Part shown: piece after piece, positions 1-7,645 of the stretch
How the letters are laid out: each line of letters opens with the position of its first letter
Numbering within the stretch: position 1 is the first letter of the stretch
Source: Nocardioides humi
GTDB taxonomy: Bacteria; Actinomycetota; Actinomycetes; Propionibacteriales; Nocardioidaceae
Direction: 5' to 3'
Assembly (NCBI RefSeq): GCF_006494775.1
Contig: NZ_CP041146.1
Span: 3,720,001-3,784,000, forward strand
DNA length: 64,000 nucleotides
Notes under the pieces: model-generated
What the model was told of the DNA's origin: nothing
The model's input: the letters and a program-made list of their open reading frames with translations, nothing else
The model's database searches: none
Made by a program: the position numbers and the translations under genes

Positions 1-34
1 TGCGCTCGGCGTGCGGCGGATCCGCGGTGCAGCG

Positions 35-61
35 CCGGTCTCGTCATCGGTCTGAGACCGG
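35..61. terminator. Short hairpin downstream of the AhpD-like gene
   Basis: Perfect 8-bp inverted repeat CCGGTCTC / GAGACCGG (35-42 and 54-61) with an 11-base loop. It lies just past the 3' end of the minus-strand gene that stops at 111. There is no T-tract, so termination is only a possibility. The first 110 bases hold no gene I can support. Confidence 0.35.
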
Positions 62-110
62 AGCGCCTCGGGCGGGCGGGCCCGGGGTGACGCCGCGCTC
101 GCCCTGAGGG

Positions 111-695
111 TCAGAGGTGCTCGACGACACCCGCAGGTGCGTCCGGCAGGTCGAGCTCGAACTCCATCAAGCGATGGAACCGGGCCAGGGCGTTCCACAG
201 GCCGATGCCCATGGCGAGCTCGACCAGCTCGGCAGGGTCGAACAGCTGCTGCGCCCGGGTGCGCAGGTCCGCCGTGATGCCACTCGCACTGATCTCCCAC
301 GGGACGACAGGGGGCGCGATCGTCATCTCCTCGGCCAGCATGAGGGCGACCTGCTCACGCTCGTCGAACCGGTCGAACGAGCCTCGCGCGACAGCGACCA
401 GCTCGTCCTCCCGCACCCCCGCCTTGACCGCGGAGGTGCAGCGGTGGCTCGCGGTGTAGCGGCAGTGGTTGAGGACGGCGACGCGAACGGCCGTCAGCTC
501 CTTGATGCGCTGGTCGAGGCGTCCGGGGCCCGCGACGCGACGTACGAAGGGCAGGTACGCCGAGAGCAGGCCGGGGCTGTTCCCGATCGCGGACCAGGTG
601 TGGAGGATCTGCCCGTAGGCGCTCACGCCCGCGTCCAGCACCGGGCGGTCGGCCGCGGCGAAGTCGTCGTCCGCGGTGAGGGGGACCATGGCCAT
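111..695 (-). CDS. Carboxymuconolactone decarboxylase (AhpD-like) family protein
   Basis: A 194-aa protein of the CMD/AhpD fold, all helical, usually a peroxidase or decarboxylase. The family's helix appears as RIKELTAVRVAVLNHCRYTASH around residues 65-85. It carries one Cys and the His, but the second Cys of the CxxC redox pair is absent, so a classical AhpD peroxidase cycle is doubtful. The start at 695 has a GGAG ribosome site 8 bases upstream; an ATG two codons later is possible. It is divergent from the small unknown gene at 770 and shares its upstream region. The substrate is unknown. Confidence 0.75.
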   Translation of the reverse strand: MAMVPLTADDDFAAADRPVLDAGVSAYGQILHTWSAIGNSPGLLSAYLPFVRRVAGPGRLDQRIKELTAVRVAVLNHCRYTASHRCTSAVKAGVREDELVAVARGSFDRFDEREQVALMLAEEMTIAPPVVPWEISASGITADLRTRAQQLFDPAELVELAMGIGLWNALARFHRLMEFELDLPDAPAGVVEHL

Positions 696-745
696 GGATG
701 TGCTCCTCTCCCCGGCGACGCCGGGGCCATCGGGGGGTGTTCAGC

Positions 746-751
746 TATACT
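746..751 (+). promoter_or_regulatory. Likely -10 element between divergent genes
   Basis: TATACT followed by TAAACACC forms an AT-rich island in GC-rich DNA between the AhpD-like gene (minus) and the small gene at 770 (plus). The spacing to the ATG at 770 suits a -10 box for the plus gene. No clear -35 is visible. Confidence 0.4.
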
Positions 752-769
752 AAACACCCGGAGGGCCCG

Positions 770-1087
770 ATGCCGCGAAGTCCGCGCCCGGTGGCCGGCC
801 GTGACCGAAGGGAGCCGCGCGTGTCGTCAGACGCCAGTGTCGACGCGGCGATGCGCGTCGTGACCGCCCTGGCGCTGGGGGGCGCGGCGGACGCCGACGC
901 GGAGCTCTTCGCGCGCACGATCACCCAGGGAGCCGACGAGCTGCCGCGAGGCTTCGAGGAGCTCTGCGCCGGCCTGCTCGAGGTCGTCATGGCGCTGCTG
1001 GTGATCGCCGAGACCGCCACCGGTCTGCACCGTGCCCGACTGGTTCGGGCGGCCGCGACGATGGTGGCGTCCGCGCGGTCCGACTGA
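770..1087 (+). CDS. Hypothetical protein, 105 aa
   Basis: I do not recognise this protein. It begins with a basic, proline/arginine-rich stretch of about 20 residues, followed by a helical, alanine-rich region (DAAMRVVTALALGG to the C-terminus). The ATG at 770 is preceded by GGAGGG at good spacing; a GTG at 821 would remove the basic leader. It has no transmembrane segment or known motif. It is followed immediately by an inverted-repeat element whose left arm overlaps the last base of the stop codon, so the natural 3' end may have been altered by an insertion. Confidence 0.45.
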   Translation: MPRSPRPVAGRDRREPRVSSDASVDAAMRVVTALALGGAADADAELFARTITQGADELPRGFEELCAGLLEVVMALLVIAETATGLHRARLVRAAATMVASARSD

Positions 1088-1264
1088 GAGATTCCGCCAG
1101 CAGGTGCCGCCTGCTGCGCGCCGCGACGCACGCACACTGGCGGCGTTGCGGCCTCTCGGAAGGCGATCCAGCCTGCCTTCGCGTCCAGGTCTGAACGAAG
1201 TGGCCTTTGCCATCGCACGCGCCTCGCGACGCTCGCGACGCCGCCACCTACTGGCGGAATCTCT
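1087..1264. repeat. MITE-like element with terminal inverted repeats
   Basis: AGAGATTCCGCCAG (1087-1100) is repeated in perfect inverse as CTGGCGGAATCTCT (1251-1264). The match extends inward to about 24 bp with a few mismatches. The 178-bp interval has no credible gene. It contains a nested hairpin, CAGCAGG-TGCCG-CCTGCTG (1098-1116), and a GAAGGC/GCCTTC pair. I see no obvious target-site duplication. It could be a non-autonomous transposable element, a decayed insertion-sequence relic, or an extended RNA structure. It occupies most of the 286-bp gap between the small gene and the efflux pump. Confidence 0.5.
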
Positions 1265-1373
1265 GTACGCGAGCTCCGGGGACCGCCGGGGCCTGGTGGA
1301 CCCTCGCCCCGAGGGCTGTCCGGGCCTCCCTGTACCTTCTGGAGAAGGTTCACTCGACCCCCATGGAGGGCCC

Positions 1374-2843
1374 ATGTCCGCGCCAGCCAGTCCCGAGTCG
1401 CTCGGCAACGCCGACGACGACCGGATCACCCCGGAGATCCTCAAGGTCGCCGGCGTCGTCGTCCTCGGGTCGATCATGGCGATCCTCGACACGACGGTCG
1501 TGAACGTCGCGCTGCCGACCTTCATCACCGAGTTCGAGGTCGACGCGTACTCCACGGTCGCGTGGACGATCACCGGCTACACGCTGGCGCTCGCGGCGGT
1601 CATCCCGGCCACGGGCTGGGCGGCCGACCGGTTCGGCACGAAGCGGCTCTATATCGCGGCGCTGACGCTGTTCACGCTCGGCTCGGTGCTGTGCGCGACG
1701 GCGTGGAGCATCGAGTCGCTCATCCTGTTCCGGGTGCTGCAGGGCCTCGGCGGCGGCATGCTGATGCCGCTCGGCATGACGATCATGACCAAGGCGGCGG
1801 GGCCGCACCGGATCGGGCGGCTGATGGCGATCCTCGGCATCCCGATGCTGCTGGGACCGATCCTGGGGCCGATCGTCGGCGGCTGGCTGATCGACGCCGC
1901 CTCGTGGCACTGGATCTTCCTGATCAACCTGCCGCTGGGCATCGCGGCGATCGTCTACGCCCTGTGGGCGCTGCCGGGCGACGCCCCCGAGCCGAGCGAG
2001 TCCTTCGACGTCATCGGCATGCTGCTGATGTCACCCGGTCTCGCGCTCTTCCTGTACGGCGTCTCGAGCATCCCCGATGAGGGGACCGTGGCGGCGACGA
2101 AGGTGCTCGTGCCCGGCCTCATCGGACTGGCGCTGGTCATCGGGTTCGTGTTCTGGGCGTTCCGGCCCGAGCACCCACTGCTCGACCTGCGGCTGTTCCA
2201 GGACCGCAACCTCACCGTCGCGACCATCGTCATGTTCCTGTTCGCTGCCTCGTTCTTCGGCGCGCTGCTGCTGGTGCCGACGTACTTCCAGCAGGTCCGC
2301 GGCGAGAGCGTGCTCAAGGCCGGTCTCCTGGTGGCGCCGCAGGGCATCGGGGCCATGCTGACGATGCCGTTGGCGGGCACCCTCGCCGACAAGGTGCCGG
2401 TCGGCCGGATCGTGCCGTTCGGGTTCATCGGGATCATCGTCGGCGTGGGCGGCCTGGCGTTCAGCACCTCGGTGGACACGCCGTACTGGCAGATCATCGT
2501 GTTCCTGTTCATCATGGGCCTCGGCATGGGCGGCACGATGATGCCGGTCTTCACCTCCGCCCTGAAGACGCTGCGGACCCACCAGGTCGCCCGCGGCTCC
2601 ACGCTGATCAACGTGCTCCAGCAGGTCGCGAGCTCGGTGGGCGTCGCGGTGATGTCGGTCGTGCTCACCAACCAGCAGAAGGCGTCGGCCGACCTCGCCG
2701 GCTCCTTCCGGGCGCCGTACCTCCTCGCCGCGATCGCGCTGGTCCTCACCCTGATCCCCGTCGCGTTCCTGCCGCGCAGGCGCGAGGAGTCCCACCTGCT
2801 CGACGACGAGGAGTCGGGCGGGACGCCGGTCGTCCTGCACTGA
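1374..2843 (+). CDS. MFS drug efflux transporter, DHA2 (EmrB/QacA) family
   Basis: A 489-aa proton-coupled multidrug exporter of the inner membrane, of the 14-helix type. After a short acidic N-terminus the first helix begins near residue 27. The loop-2/3 MFS signature GWAADRFGTKRL is near residue 80. The antiporter motif GPILGPIVGGWLID is near residue 160, followed by WHWIFLINLPLGI, which is diagnostic of the DHA2 branch. The ATG at 1374 has GGAGGG upstream. It reads toward the tandem repeat array. No dedicated regulator is adjacent, and the substrate cannot be predicted. Confidence 0.9.
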   Translation: MSAPASPESLGNADDDRITPEILKVAGVVVLGSIMAILDTTVVNVALPTFITEFEVDAYSTVAWTITGYTLALAAVIPATGWAADRFGTKRLYIAALTLFTLGSVLCATAWSIESLILFRVLQGLGGGMLMPLGMTIMTKAAGPHRIGRLMAILGIPMLLGPILGPIVGGWLIDAASWHWIFLINLPLGIAAIVYALWALPGDAPEPSESFDVIGMLLMSPGLALFLYGVSSIPDEGTVAATKVLVPGLIGLALVIGFVFWAFRPEHPLLDLRLFQDRNLTVATIVMFLFAASFFGALLLVPTYFQQVRGESVLKAGLLVAPQGIGAMLTMPLAGTLADKVPVGRIVPFGFIGIIVGVGGLAFSTSVDTPYWQIIVFLFIMGLGMGGTMMPVFTSALKTLRTHQVARGSTLINVLQQVASSVGVAVMSVVLTNQQKASADLAGSFRAPYLLAAIALVLTLIPVAFLPRRREESHLLDDEESGGTPVVLH

Positions 2844-2849
2844 CTCACT

Positions 2850-3305
2850 GGGCCGAGCGTGTCGGATATCGACCTCGCCGCCCGGCCGCTCGCTGCGCTC
2901 GGGCCACGGGCTTCGGTCGATGCGGCCGCGCCGCCGTCCGCCACGCTGCCGGCCACGGAGCTCACGGGGCCGAGCGTGTCGGATATCGACCTCGCCGCCC
3001 GGCCGCTCGCTGCGCTCGGGCCACGGGCTTCGGTCGATGCGGCCGCGCCGCCGTCCGCCACGCTGCCGGCCACGGAGCTCACGGGGCCGAGCGTGTCGGA
3101 TATCGACCTCGCCGCCCGGCCGCTCGCTGCGCTCGGACCACGGGCTTCGGTCGATGCGGCCGCGCCGCCGTCCGCCACGCTGCCGGCCACGGAGCTCACG
3201 GGGCCGAGCGTGTCGGATATCGACCTCGCCGCCCGGCCGCTCGCTGCGCTCGGACCACGGGCTTCGGTCGATGCGGCCGCGCCGCCGTCCGCCACGCTGC
3301 CGGCT
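2850..3305. repeat. Tandem array of four 117-bp repeats
   Basis: Four nearly identical 117-bp units, with GGATATC landmarks at 2864, 2981, 3098 and 3215; the last unit is slightly truncated. Units 1-2 differ from 3-4 at one base (GGGCCACGG versus GGACCACGG). The period is 39 codons, so the array is open on both strands, but the predicted peptides are low-complexity and I do not treat them as proteins. Each unit holds short inverted repeats (ATCGACC/GGTCGAT and a GGCCGAGCG/CGCTCGGGCC pair). It lies between the convergent efflux gene and mftR, so it may act as a terminator region or be a minisatellite. Confidence 0.85.
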
Positions 3306-3324
3306 GCACCGAGCCCGCTTCGGA

Positions 3325-3930
3325 CTACCCGTCGAGGTAGGACCGCAGCGCGGCCATGGCAGCGTCGATGAGCTCGAGGAGCTCGCCGGCGCCGGCGTCG
3401 GGCCGGCCCAGCCAGGCGTCGTACGCCGAGAGCGAGATGGCCAGCGACACGTGGCCGGCCACCTGGGGGACCAGGTCGTCGGGCCGGGCGCCGGTGCGCG
3501 CGGCGACGTGTTCGGCGATGACCTGGCGCCACTCGGCGTACCTCAGCACGGAGTGGGCCTCGAGCTCGGGCGTGGTGAGGATCAGCCGCATCCGCTCGCG
3601 GTGGGGCGGGTGGGCGTCGGCGGGGAAGCGGTTGAACTCGACGACGGCGCGGTGGACCGCCTCGTGCACGGGCAGGTCGGCCGGCTGCTCGTCGAGCAGC
3701 GCCCGGAAGTGGTCGAGGGTGCGGTCGAACTGTCCCCAGGGGATGTCGTTCTTCGACTGGTAGTAGCGGAACAGGGTCCGCCGTCCGACGCCGGTCTCGC
3801 GGGCGATGTCGTCGAGCGTCGTGGCCGCGAACCCGCGCTCGCTGAACAGCCGGAAGGCTGCCTGCTCGATGGCGGCGTGGCTGGTGGCGACGGGGCGGCC
3901 ACGCGCCGACGTCCGCGTGGGTTCGGCCAT
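3325..3930 (-). CDS. mftR: Mycofactocin system TetR-family regulator MftR
   Basis: TetR-family repressor of about 201 aa, divergent from mftA. The N-terminal helix-turn-helix spans roughly residues 15-60 (TTLDDIARETGVGRRTLFRYYQSKNDIPW), followed by a helical ligand domain. The GRPVATSHAAIEQAAF entry and the position beside mftABC match MftR. Characterised mycobacterial MftR represses mft genes and is relieved by long-chain acyl-CoA. I prefer the ATG at 3930 (MAEPTRTS) over an upstream in-frame start at 3948. It would bind the palindrome before mftA. Confidence 0.88.
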   Translation of the reverse strand: MAEPTRTSARGRPVATSHAAIEQAAFRLFSERGFAATTLDDIARETGVGRRTLFRYYQSKNDIPWGQFDRTLDHFRALLDEQPADLPVHEAVHRAVVEFNRFPADAHPPHRERMRLILTTPELEAHSVLRYAEWRQVIAEHVAARTGARPDDLVPQVAGHVSLAISLSAYDAWLGRPDAGAGELLELIDAAMAALRSYLDG

Positions 3931-3984
3931 GGCGTCGCAAGTTAGCACGCGCCACCCCTTCCTTTTTGGCCATGAGTGCCATTA

Positions 3985-4004
3985 GTGTGTGCCGGACCAC
4001 ACAC
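3985..4004 (+). promoter_or_regulatory. Palindrome upstream of mftA, candidate MftR operator
   Basis: GTGTGTG-CCGGAC-CACACAC has perfect 7-base arms and sits 16 bases before the mftA start, just ahead of its AGGAGG ribosome site. The inner TGTG-TGCCGGA-CCACA also matches, with one mismatch, the CRP-like box found at other promoters here. Either MftR or a CRP-type factor could bind it. Confidence 0.55.
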
Positions 4005-4020
4005 ACCCAGGAGGATCGCC

Positions 4021-4122
4021 ATGAACCCCGAGCTCGAGAACGACACGGACGCCCCGGTCGAGTTGGTCGCCGAGGACCTCATCGAGGAGGTCTCGATCGA
4101 CGGCATGTGCGGCGTCTACTGA
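4021..4122 (+). CDS. mftA: Mycofactocin precursor peptide MftA
   Basis: A 33-residue ribosomal peptide, the substrate for mycofactocin, starting [10 protein letters not shown] and ending IDGMCGVY. The conserved C-terminal core is intact. In the known pathway MftC decarboxylates the terminal Tyr and crosslinks it to the preceding Val, and MftE then releases the Val-Tyr-derived piece. The acidic leader ([11 protein letters not shown]) is where MftB would dock. AGGAGG lies 7 bases before the ATG. It is the first gene of the operon; mftB follows after 19 bases. Confidence 0.95.
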   Translation: MNPELENDTDAPVELVAEDLIEEVSIDGMCGVY

Positions 4123-4141
4123 GGCTGCACAGGACTCTGCG

Positions 4142-4435
4142 GTGGATGAGCTGATGGATGAACTGCTGGGGGAGCCGTGGACGCTCTCGCCGTCGGTGGC
4201 GCTGCGCCCGGAGCCGTTCGGGGCGCTGGCCTACCACTTCGGCAACCGGAAGCTGACCTTCCTCAAGCGGCCCGAGCTGGTCGCCGTCGTCCGGGCGCTG
4301 GCCTCGGCCCCTGACGTACGGACCGCGCTCGAGGACGCGGGCGTCCCGGCCTCCCAGCACGCCGCCTACGCGGCGGCCCTGCGCGGGCTGGCCGCGACCG
4401 CCATGATCCGTCCCCGGAAGGACGTGGCCGCATGA
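4142..4435 (+). CDS. mftB: Mycofactocin peptide chaperone MftB
   Basis: A 97-aa PqqD-like RiPP recognition protein that delivers MftA to MftC. The sequence LSPSVALRPEPFGALAYHFGNRKLTFLKRPELVAVV (residues 16-50) has the beta-strand/helix pattern of the RRE fold. I use the GTG at 4142; an ATG at 4154 would give 93 aa. The stop overlaps the mftC start by 4 bases (ATGA), indicating translational coupling. Confidence 0.92.
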   Translation: MDELMDELLGEPWTLSPSVALRPEPFGALAYHFGNRKLTFLKRPELVAVVRALASAPDVRTALEDAGVPASQHAAYAAALRGLAATAMIRPRKDVAA

Positions 4436-5679
4436 CCGCCTTGATCGATCGGGCGCCCGAACGACCCGTCCAGCGCCCGGAGGCCGGGAGCCTGGTGCAG
4501 CAGTTCGAGTACGGCCTGGACGCGCCGATCTGCCTGACCTGGGAGCTGACCTACGCCTGCAACCTCGAGTGCGCGCACTGCCTGTCGTCCTCGGGACGCC
4601 GGGACCCGCGCGAGCTGTCGACCGAGCAGTGCAAGGCGGTCATCGACGAGCTGCAGCGGATGCAGGTGTTCTACGTCAACATCGGCGGCGGTGAGCCGAC
4701 CATCCGCCCGGACTTCTGGGAGCTGCTGGAGTACGCCGTCGACCACCAGGTCGGCGTGAAGTTCTCCACCAACGGGGTGCGGATCACCCCCGAGCGAGCC
4801 CGCTTCCTGGCCTCCACCGACTACGTCGACGTCCAGATCTCCCTCGACGGCGCGACCGCCGAGGTCAACGACTACGTGCGCGGCCCGGGCTCGTACGACA
4901 CCGCCCTGCGCGCCCTGCGGAACCTCCAGGACGCCGGGTTCGCCGACGCGAAGATCTCGGTGGTCTGCACCCGCGAGAACATCGGCCAGCTCGACGAGTT
5001 CAAGGCGCTCGCCGACCGGTACGGCGCCACACTGCGCCTGACCCGGCTGCGCCCCAGCGGACGCGGCGCCGATGTGTGGGACGAGCTGCACCCGCTCCCG
5101 GAGCAGCAGCGCGAGCTCTACGACTGGCTGATGGCCCACGGCGAGGACGTGCTCACGGGCGACTCGTTCTTCCATCTCGCCGCGTTCGGCGAGTCGTTGC
5201 CCGGCCTCAACCTGTGCGGCGCCGGCCGCGTGGTCTGCCTGATCGACCCGGTCGGCGACGTCTACGCGTGCCCGTTCGCGATCCACGACAACTTCCTCGC
5301 CGGCAACCTGCTGGCCGACGGCGGCTTCCAGCGGGTCTGGCAGGACTCGGCGCTCTTCCAGGAGCTGCGCTCGCCGCAGACCGGTGGTGCGTGCGCGAAG
5401 TGCCAGTTCTTCGACTCCTGCCGGGGTGGGTGCATGGCCGCGAAGTTCTTCACCGGCCTGCCCCTCGACGGCCCGGATCCCGAGTGCGTGCAGGGGTACG
5501 GCGAGTCCGCCCTGGCCGGTGACCGGGTCGTTCCCGCCGCGAGCCAGGACCACTCCAAGACCGCGCCCACCCGCAACCAGCCGGTCATGCTGCAGCTCCT
5601 CACCCATCGACCGTCCGGGCCGCCGGTGTCGGCCTGTGCCGAGAGCCCGCTCGCCGGCTTCGACCCCGACCAGACCTGA
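4432..5679 (+). CDS. mftC: Mycofactocin radical SAM maturase MftC
   Basis: Radical SAM/SPASM enzyme of 415 aa that oxidatively decarboxylates the MftA C-terminal Tyr and forms the Val-Tyr crosslink. The radical SAM Cys triad is CNLECAHC at residues 43, 47 and 50. GGGEP for SAM binding is near residue 85. The SPASM domain with auxiliary cluster ligands begins near residue 262 (CGAGRVVC) and ends with CAKCQFFDSCRGGC near residues 320-335. The C-terminal tail after residue 360 is longer than the core fold and of low conservation. It is translationally coupled to mftB. Confidence 0.96.
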   Translation: MTALIDRAPERPVQRPEAGSLVQQFEYGLDAPICLTWELTYACNLECAHCLSSSGRRDPRELSTEQCKAVIDELQRMQVFYVNIGGGEPTIRPDFWELLEYAVDHQVGVKFSTNGVRITPERARFLASTDYVDVQISLDGATAEVNDYVRGPGSYDTALRALRNLQDAGFADAKISVVCTRENIGQLDEFKALADRYGATLRLTRLRPSGRGADVWDELHPLPEQQRELYDWLMAHGEDVLTGDSFFHLAAFGESLPGLNLCGAGRVVCLIDPVGDVYACPFAIHDNFLAGNLLADGGFQRVWQDSALFQELRSPQTGGACAKCQFFDSCRGGCMAAKFFTGLPLDGPDPECVQGYGESALAGDRVVPAASQDHSKTAPTRNQPVMLQLLTHRPSGPPVSACAESPLAGFDPDQT

Positions 5680-5690
5680 ACGGACCCGTG

Positions 5691-6947
5691 ATGAAGCTCG
5701 AGAACCCCTGGAAGCAGAACCCCTGGTTCGAGTCCGTCGCGGTCGCCCAGGAGCGGGCGCGCAAGAGGCTCCCGCAGCCCGTGTACGGCGCGCTGGTGGC
5801 GGGCTCCGAGCGCGGCCAGTCGGTCGCGGACAACCAGGCCGCGTTCGCCGAGCTCGGCCTCGCGCCGCACGTCGTCGGCCAGCTCCCCGAGCGGTCCCAG
5901 GCCACGACGGTGTTCGGCCAGCAGATCGGGAGCCCGGTGATCATCAGCCCGACCGGCGTCCAGGCGGTGCACCCCGACGGCGAGGTCGCCGTCGCCCGCG
6001 CCGCGGCCGCGCGGGGCACGATCATGGGGCTGTCGAACTTCGCCTCCAAGAGCGTCGAGGAGGTCACCGCCACCGGGGCGACGACCTTCTTCCAGATGTA
6101 CTGGACCGGCGATCGCGACACGATGATCCAGCGGATGACGCGGGCCCACGACGCCGGCGCGAAGGGACTGATCGCCACCCTGGACTGGTCGTTCTCGATG
6201 GGCCGGGACTGGGGCAGCCCCGAGATCCCGGAGAAGGTCGACCTCAAGGCGATGGTCCGGCTCGCGCCCAAGGTGGCGACCAAGGGCCGCTGGCTGTGGC
6301 AGTTCGGCAAGGAGTTCCGCGCGACCGGCAGGCTCCCGGACCTGACCGCCCCGAACCTCGCGCCGCCGGGCGAGAACGGGCAGATGGGGGAGGCGCCGAC
6401 CTTCTTCGGCGCCTACTACGAGTGGATGACCACGCCACCGCCGTCGTGGGAGGACGTGGCGTGGATGCGCCGGACGTGGGCGCAGATCTCCGGGACGCCG
6501 TTCGTGCTCAAGGGCGTGTGCCGTGTCGACGACGCACTGCGGGCGGTGGACGCCGGGGTCGCGGGGATCTCGGTGTCCAACCACGGCGGCAACAACCTCG
6601 ACGGTACGCCGGCCGCGATCCGGATGGTCCGCCCGATCGCCGACGCGGTGGGCGAGCAGATCGACGTGGTCATGGACGGCGGCGTGCGCCGCGGCTCGGA
6701 CGTCGTCAAGGCGCTCGCGCTCGGTGCGAAGGCGGTGCTGATCGGCCGCGCGTACCTCTGGGGTCTCGCGGCCAACGGCCAGGCCGGCGTGGAGAACGTC
6801 CTCGACGTCCTCTCCGGCGGCATCGACTCCGCCCTGCGCGGGCTCGCGCTCTCCTCGACCGCCGAGCTGCGGCCCGAGCACCTGCTGATCCCCGACGGCT
6901 TCGACCGCGCCCTCGGCGTACCCGAGACGGCTGTCCTGCGGGGCTGA
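5691..6947 (+). CDS. mftD: Mycofactocin FMN-dependent dehydrogenase MftD
   Basis: FMN-dependent alpha-hydroxy-acid-dehydrogenase-family enzyme, 418 aa. In the pathway MftD oxidatively deaminates the released AHDP to PMFT, the redox-active core. TIM-barrel flavin motifs are visible: SPVIISPTGVQAVHPDGE near residue 85, the active-site segment SNHGGNNLDG near residue 295, and DGGVRRGSDVVKAL near 327. The ATG at 5691 follows a GTG at 5688 in the same frame; either may be used. It sits 11 bases after mftC. Confidence 0.93.
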   Translation: MKLENPWKQNPWFESVAVAQERARKRLPQPVYGALVAGSERGQSVADNQAAFAELGLAPHVVGQLPERSQATTVFGQQIGSPVIISPTGVQAVHPDGEVAVARAAAARGTIMGLSNFASKSVEEVTATGATTFFQMYWTGDRDTMIQRMTRAHDAGAKGLIATLDWSFSMGRDWGSPEIPEKVDLKAMVRLAPKVATKGRWLWQFGKEFRATGRLPDLTAPNLAPPGENGQMGEAPTFFGAYYEWMTTPPPSWEDVAWMRRTWAQISGTPFVLKGVCRVDDALRAVDAGVAGISVSNHGGNNLDGTPAAIRMVRPIADAVGEQIDVVMDGGVRRGSDVVKALALGAKAVLIGRAYLWGLAANGQAGVENVLDVLSGGIDSALRGLALSSTAELRPEHLLIPDGFDRALGVPETAVLRG

Positions 6948-6952
6948 CCGCG

Positions 6953-7645
6953 ATGACTGCCGACCTCGCCGCGGCCACCTCGCCGAGCCTGCCGGCCGGG
7001 CCGACGGTGCTGGTGCCGGTCGGCTCGATCGAGCAGCACGGGCCGCACCTGCCGCTCGACACCGACACGGTGATCGCGACGGAGGTGGCGACCCGCGCGG
7101 CCGAGACCCTGGTCGCGGAGGGAGCCTCGGTGCTCGTCGCACCCGCGCTCTCCTACGGGTCGAGCGGCGAGCACCAGGACTTCCCCGGCACCAGCTCGAT
7201 CGGCACGAGCGTGCTCCACGACGTCGTCGTCGAGCTCACCCGGTCGATGCGGACCTGGGCGTCCCGGGTCGTGCTCGTCAACGCCCACGGCGGCAATGTC
7301 GCGGCCCTGCGCGGCGCCGTGCGCCAGCTGGTCGACGAGGGGCACGACGTGGCCTGGGTCGCCTGCGCGACCGAGGAGGTGGACCTGCATGCCGGCCGGA
7401 CCGAGACTTCTCTCATGCTGCACCTGCGACCCGCCGCCGTCCGGCTCGACCGCGCGGAGCCCGGCAACACCGGCAGTCTCGGGGAGCTGCTGCCGCTGAT
7501 GATGGCCGGCGGGGTCAAGGCGGTCTCGCCCAACGGCGTCCTCGGCGATCCCGCCGGGGCCAGCGCCGAGGAGGGCGCGGCCGTGCTCGCCGCGATGGTG
7601 GGCGACGTCGTCGCGGCCCTGGGCGGTGGAGGCGGTACGCCGTGA
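6953..7645 (+). CDS. mftE: Mycofactocin peptidase MftE (creatininase family)
   Basis: Creatininase-fold metallopeptidase, 230 aa, which cuts the MftC-modified MftA to release the Val-Tyr-derived AHDP. Metal-binding motifs are intact: GSIEQHGPHLPLDTD near residues 23-37 and NAHGGN near 110. It begins 5 bases after mftD and its stop overlaps the GTG of the next gene, so the mft genes look co-transcribed. Confidence 0.94.
   Translation: MTADLAAATSPSLPAGPTVLVPVGSIEQHGPHLPLDTDTVIATEVATRAAETLVAEGASVLVAPALSYGSSGEHQDFPGTSSIGTSVLHDVVVELTRSMRTWASRVVLVNAHGGNVAALRGAVRQLVDEGHDVAWVACATEEVDLHAGRTETSLMLHLRPAAVRLDRAEPGNTGSLGELLPLMMAGGVKAVSPNGVLGDPAGASAEEGAAVLAAMVGDVVAALGGGGGTP

Noticed and set aside
35..61. 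Attachment site or integration hotspot at the window start
   Set aside because: Only a short hairpin is visible; there is no tRNA end, integrase or direct repeat.
2850..3305. CRISPR array
   Set aside because: The whole 117-bp unit is repeated with no variable spacers, and no cas gene is present.
2859..3371. Plus-strand frame encoding four 39-residue repeats
   Set aside because: The peptide is repetitive in all strands and frames without stops, has no ribosome site and runs into mftR. I treat the array as non-coding.
1955..4006. Long open frame (683 codons) on the minus strand across the repeat array
   Set aside because: It is antisense to the efflux gene, passes out of frame through mftR and is open only because the 117-bp repeat has a 39-codon period. 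The translation is low-complexity.
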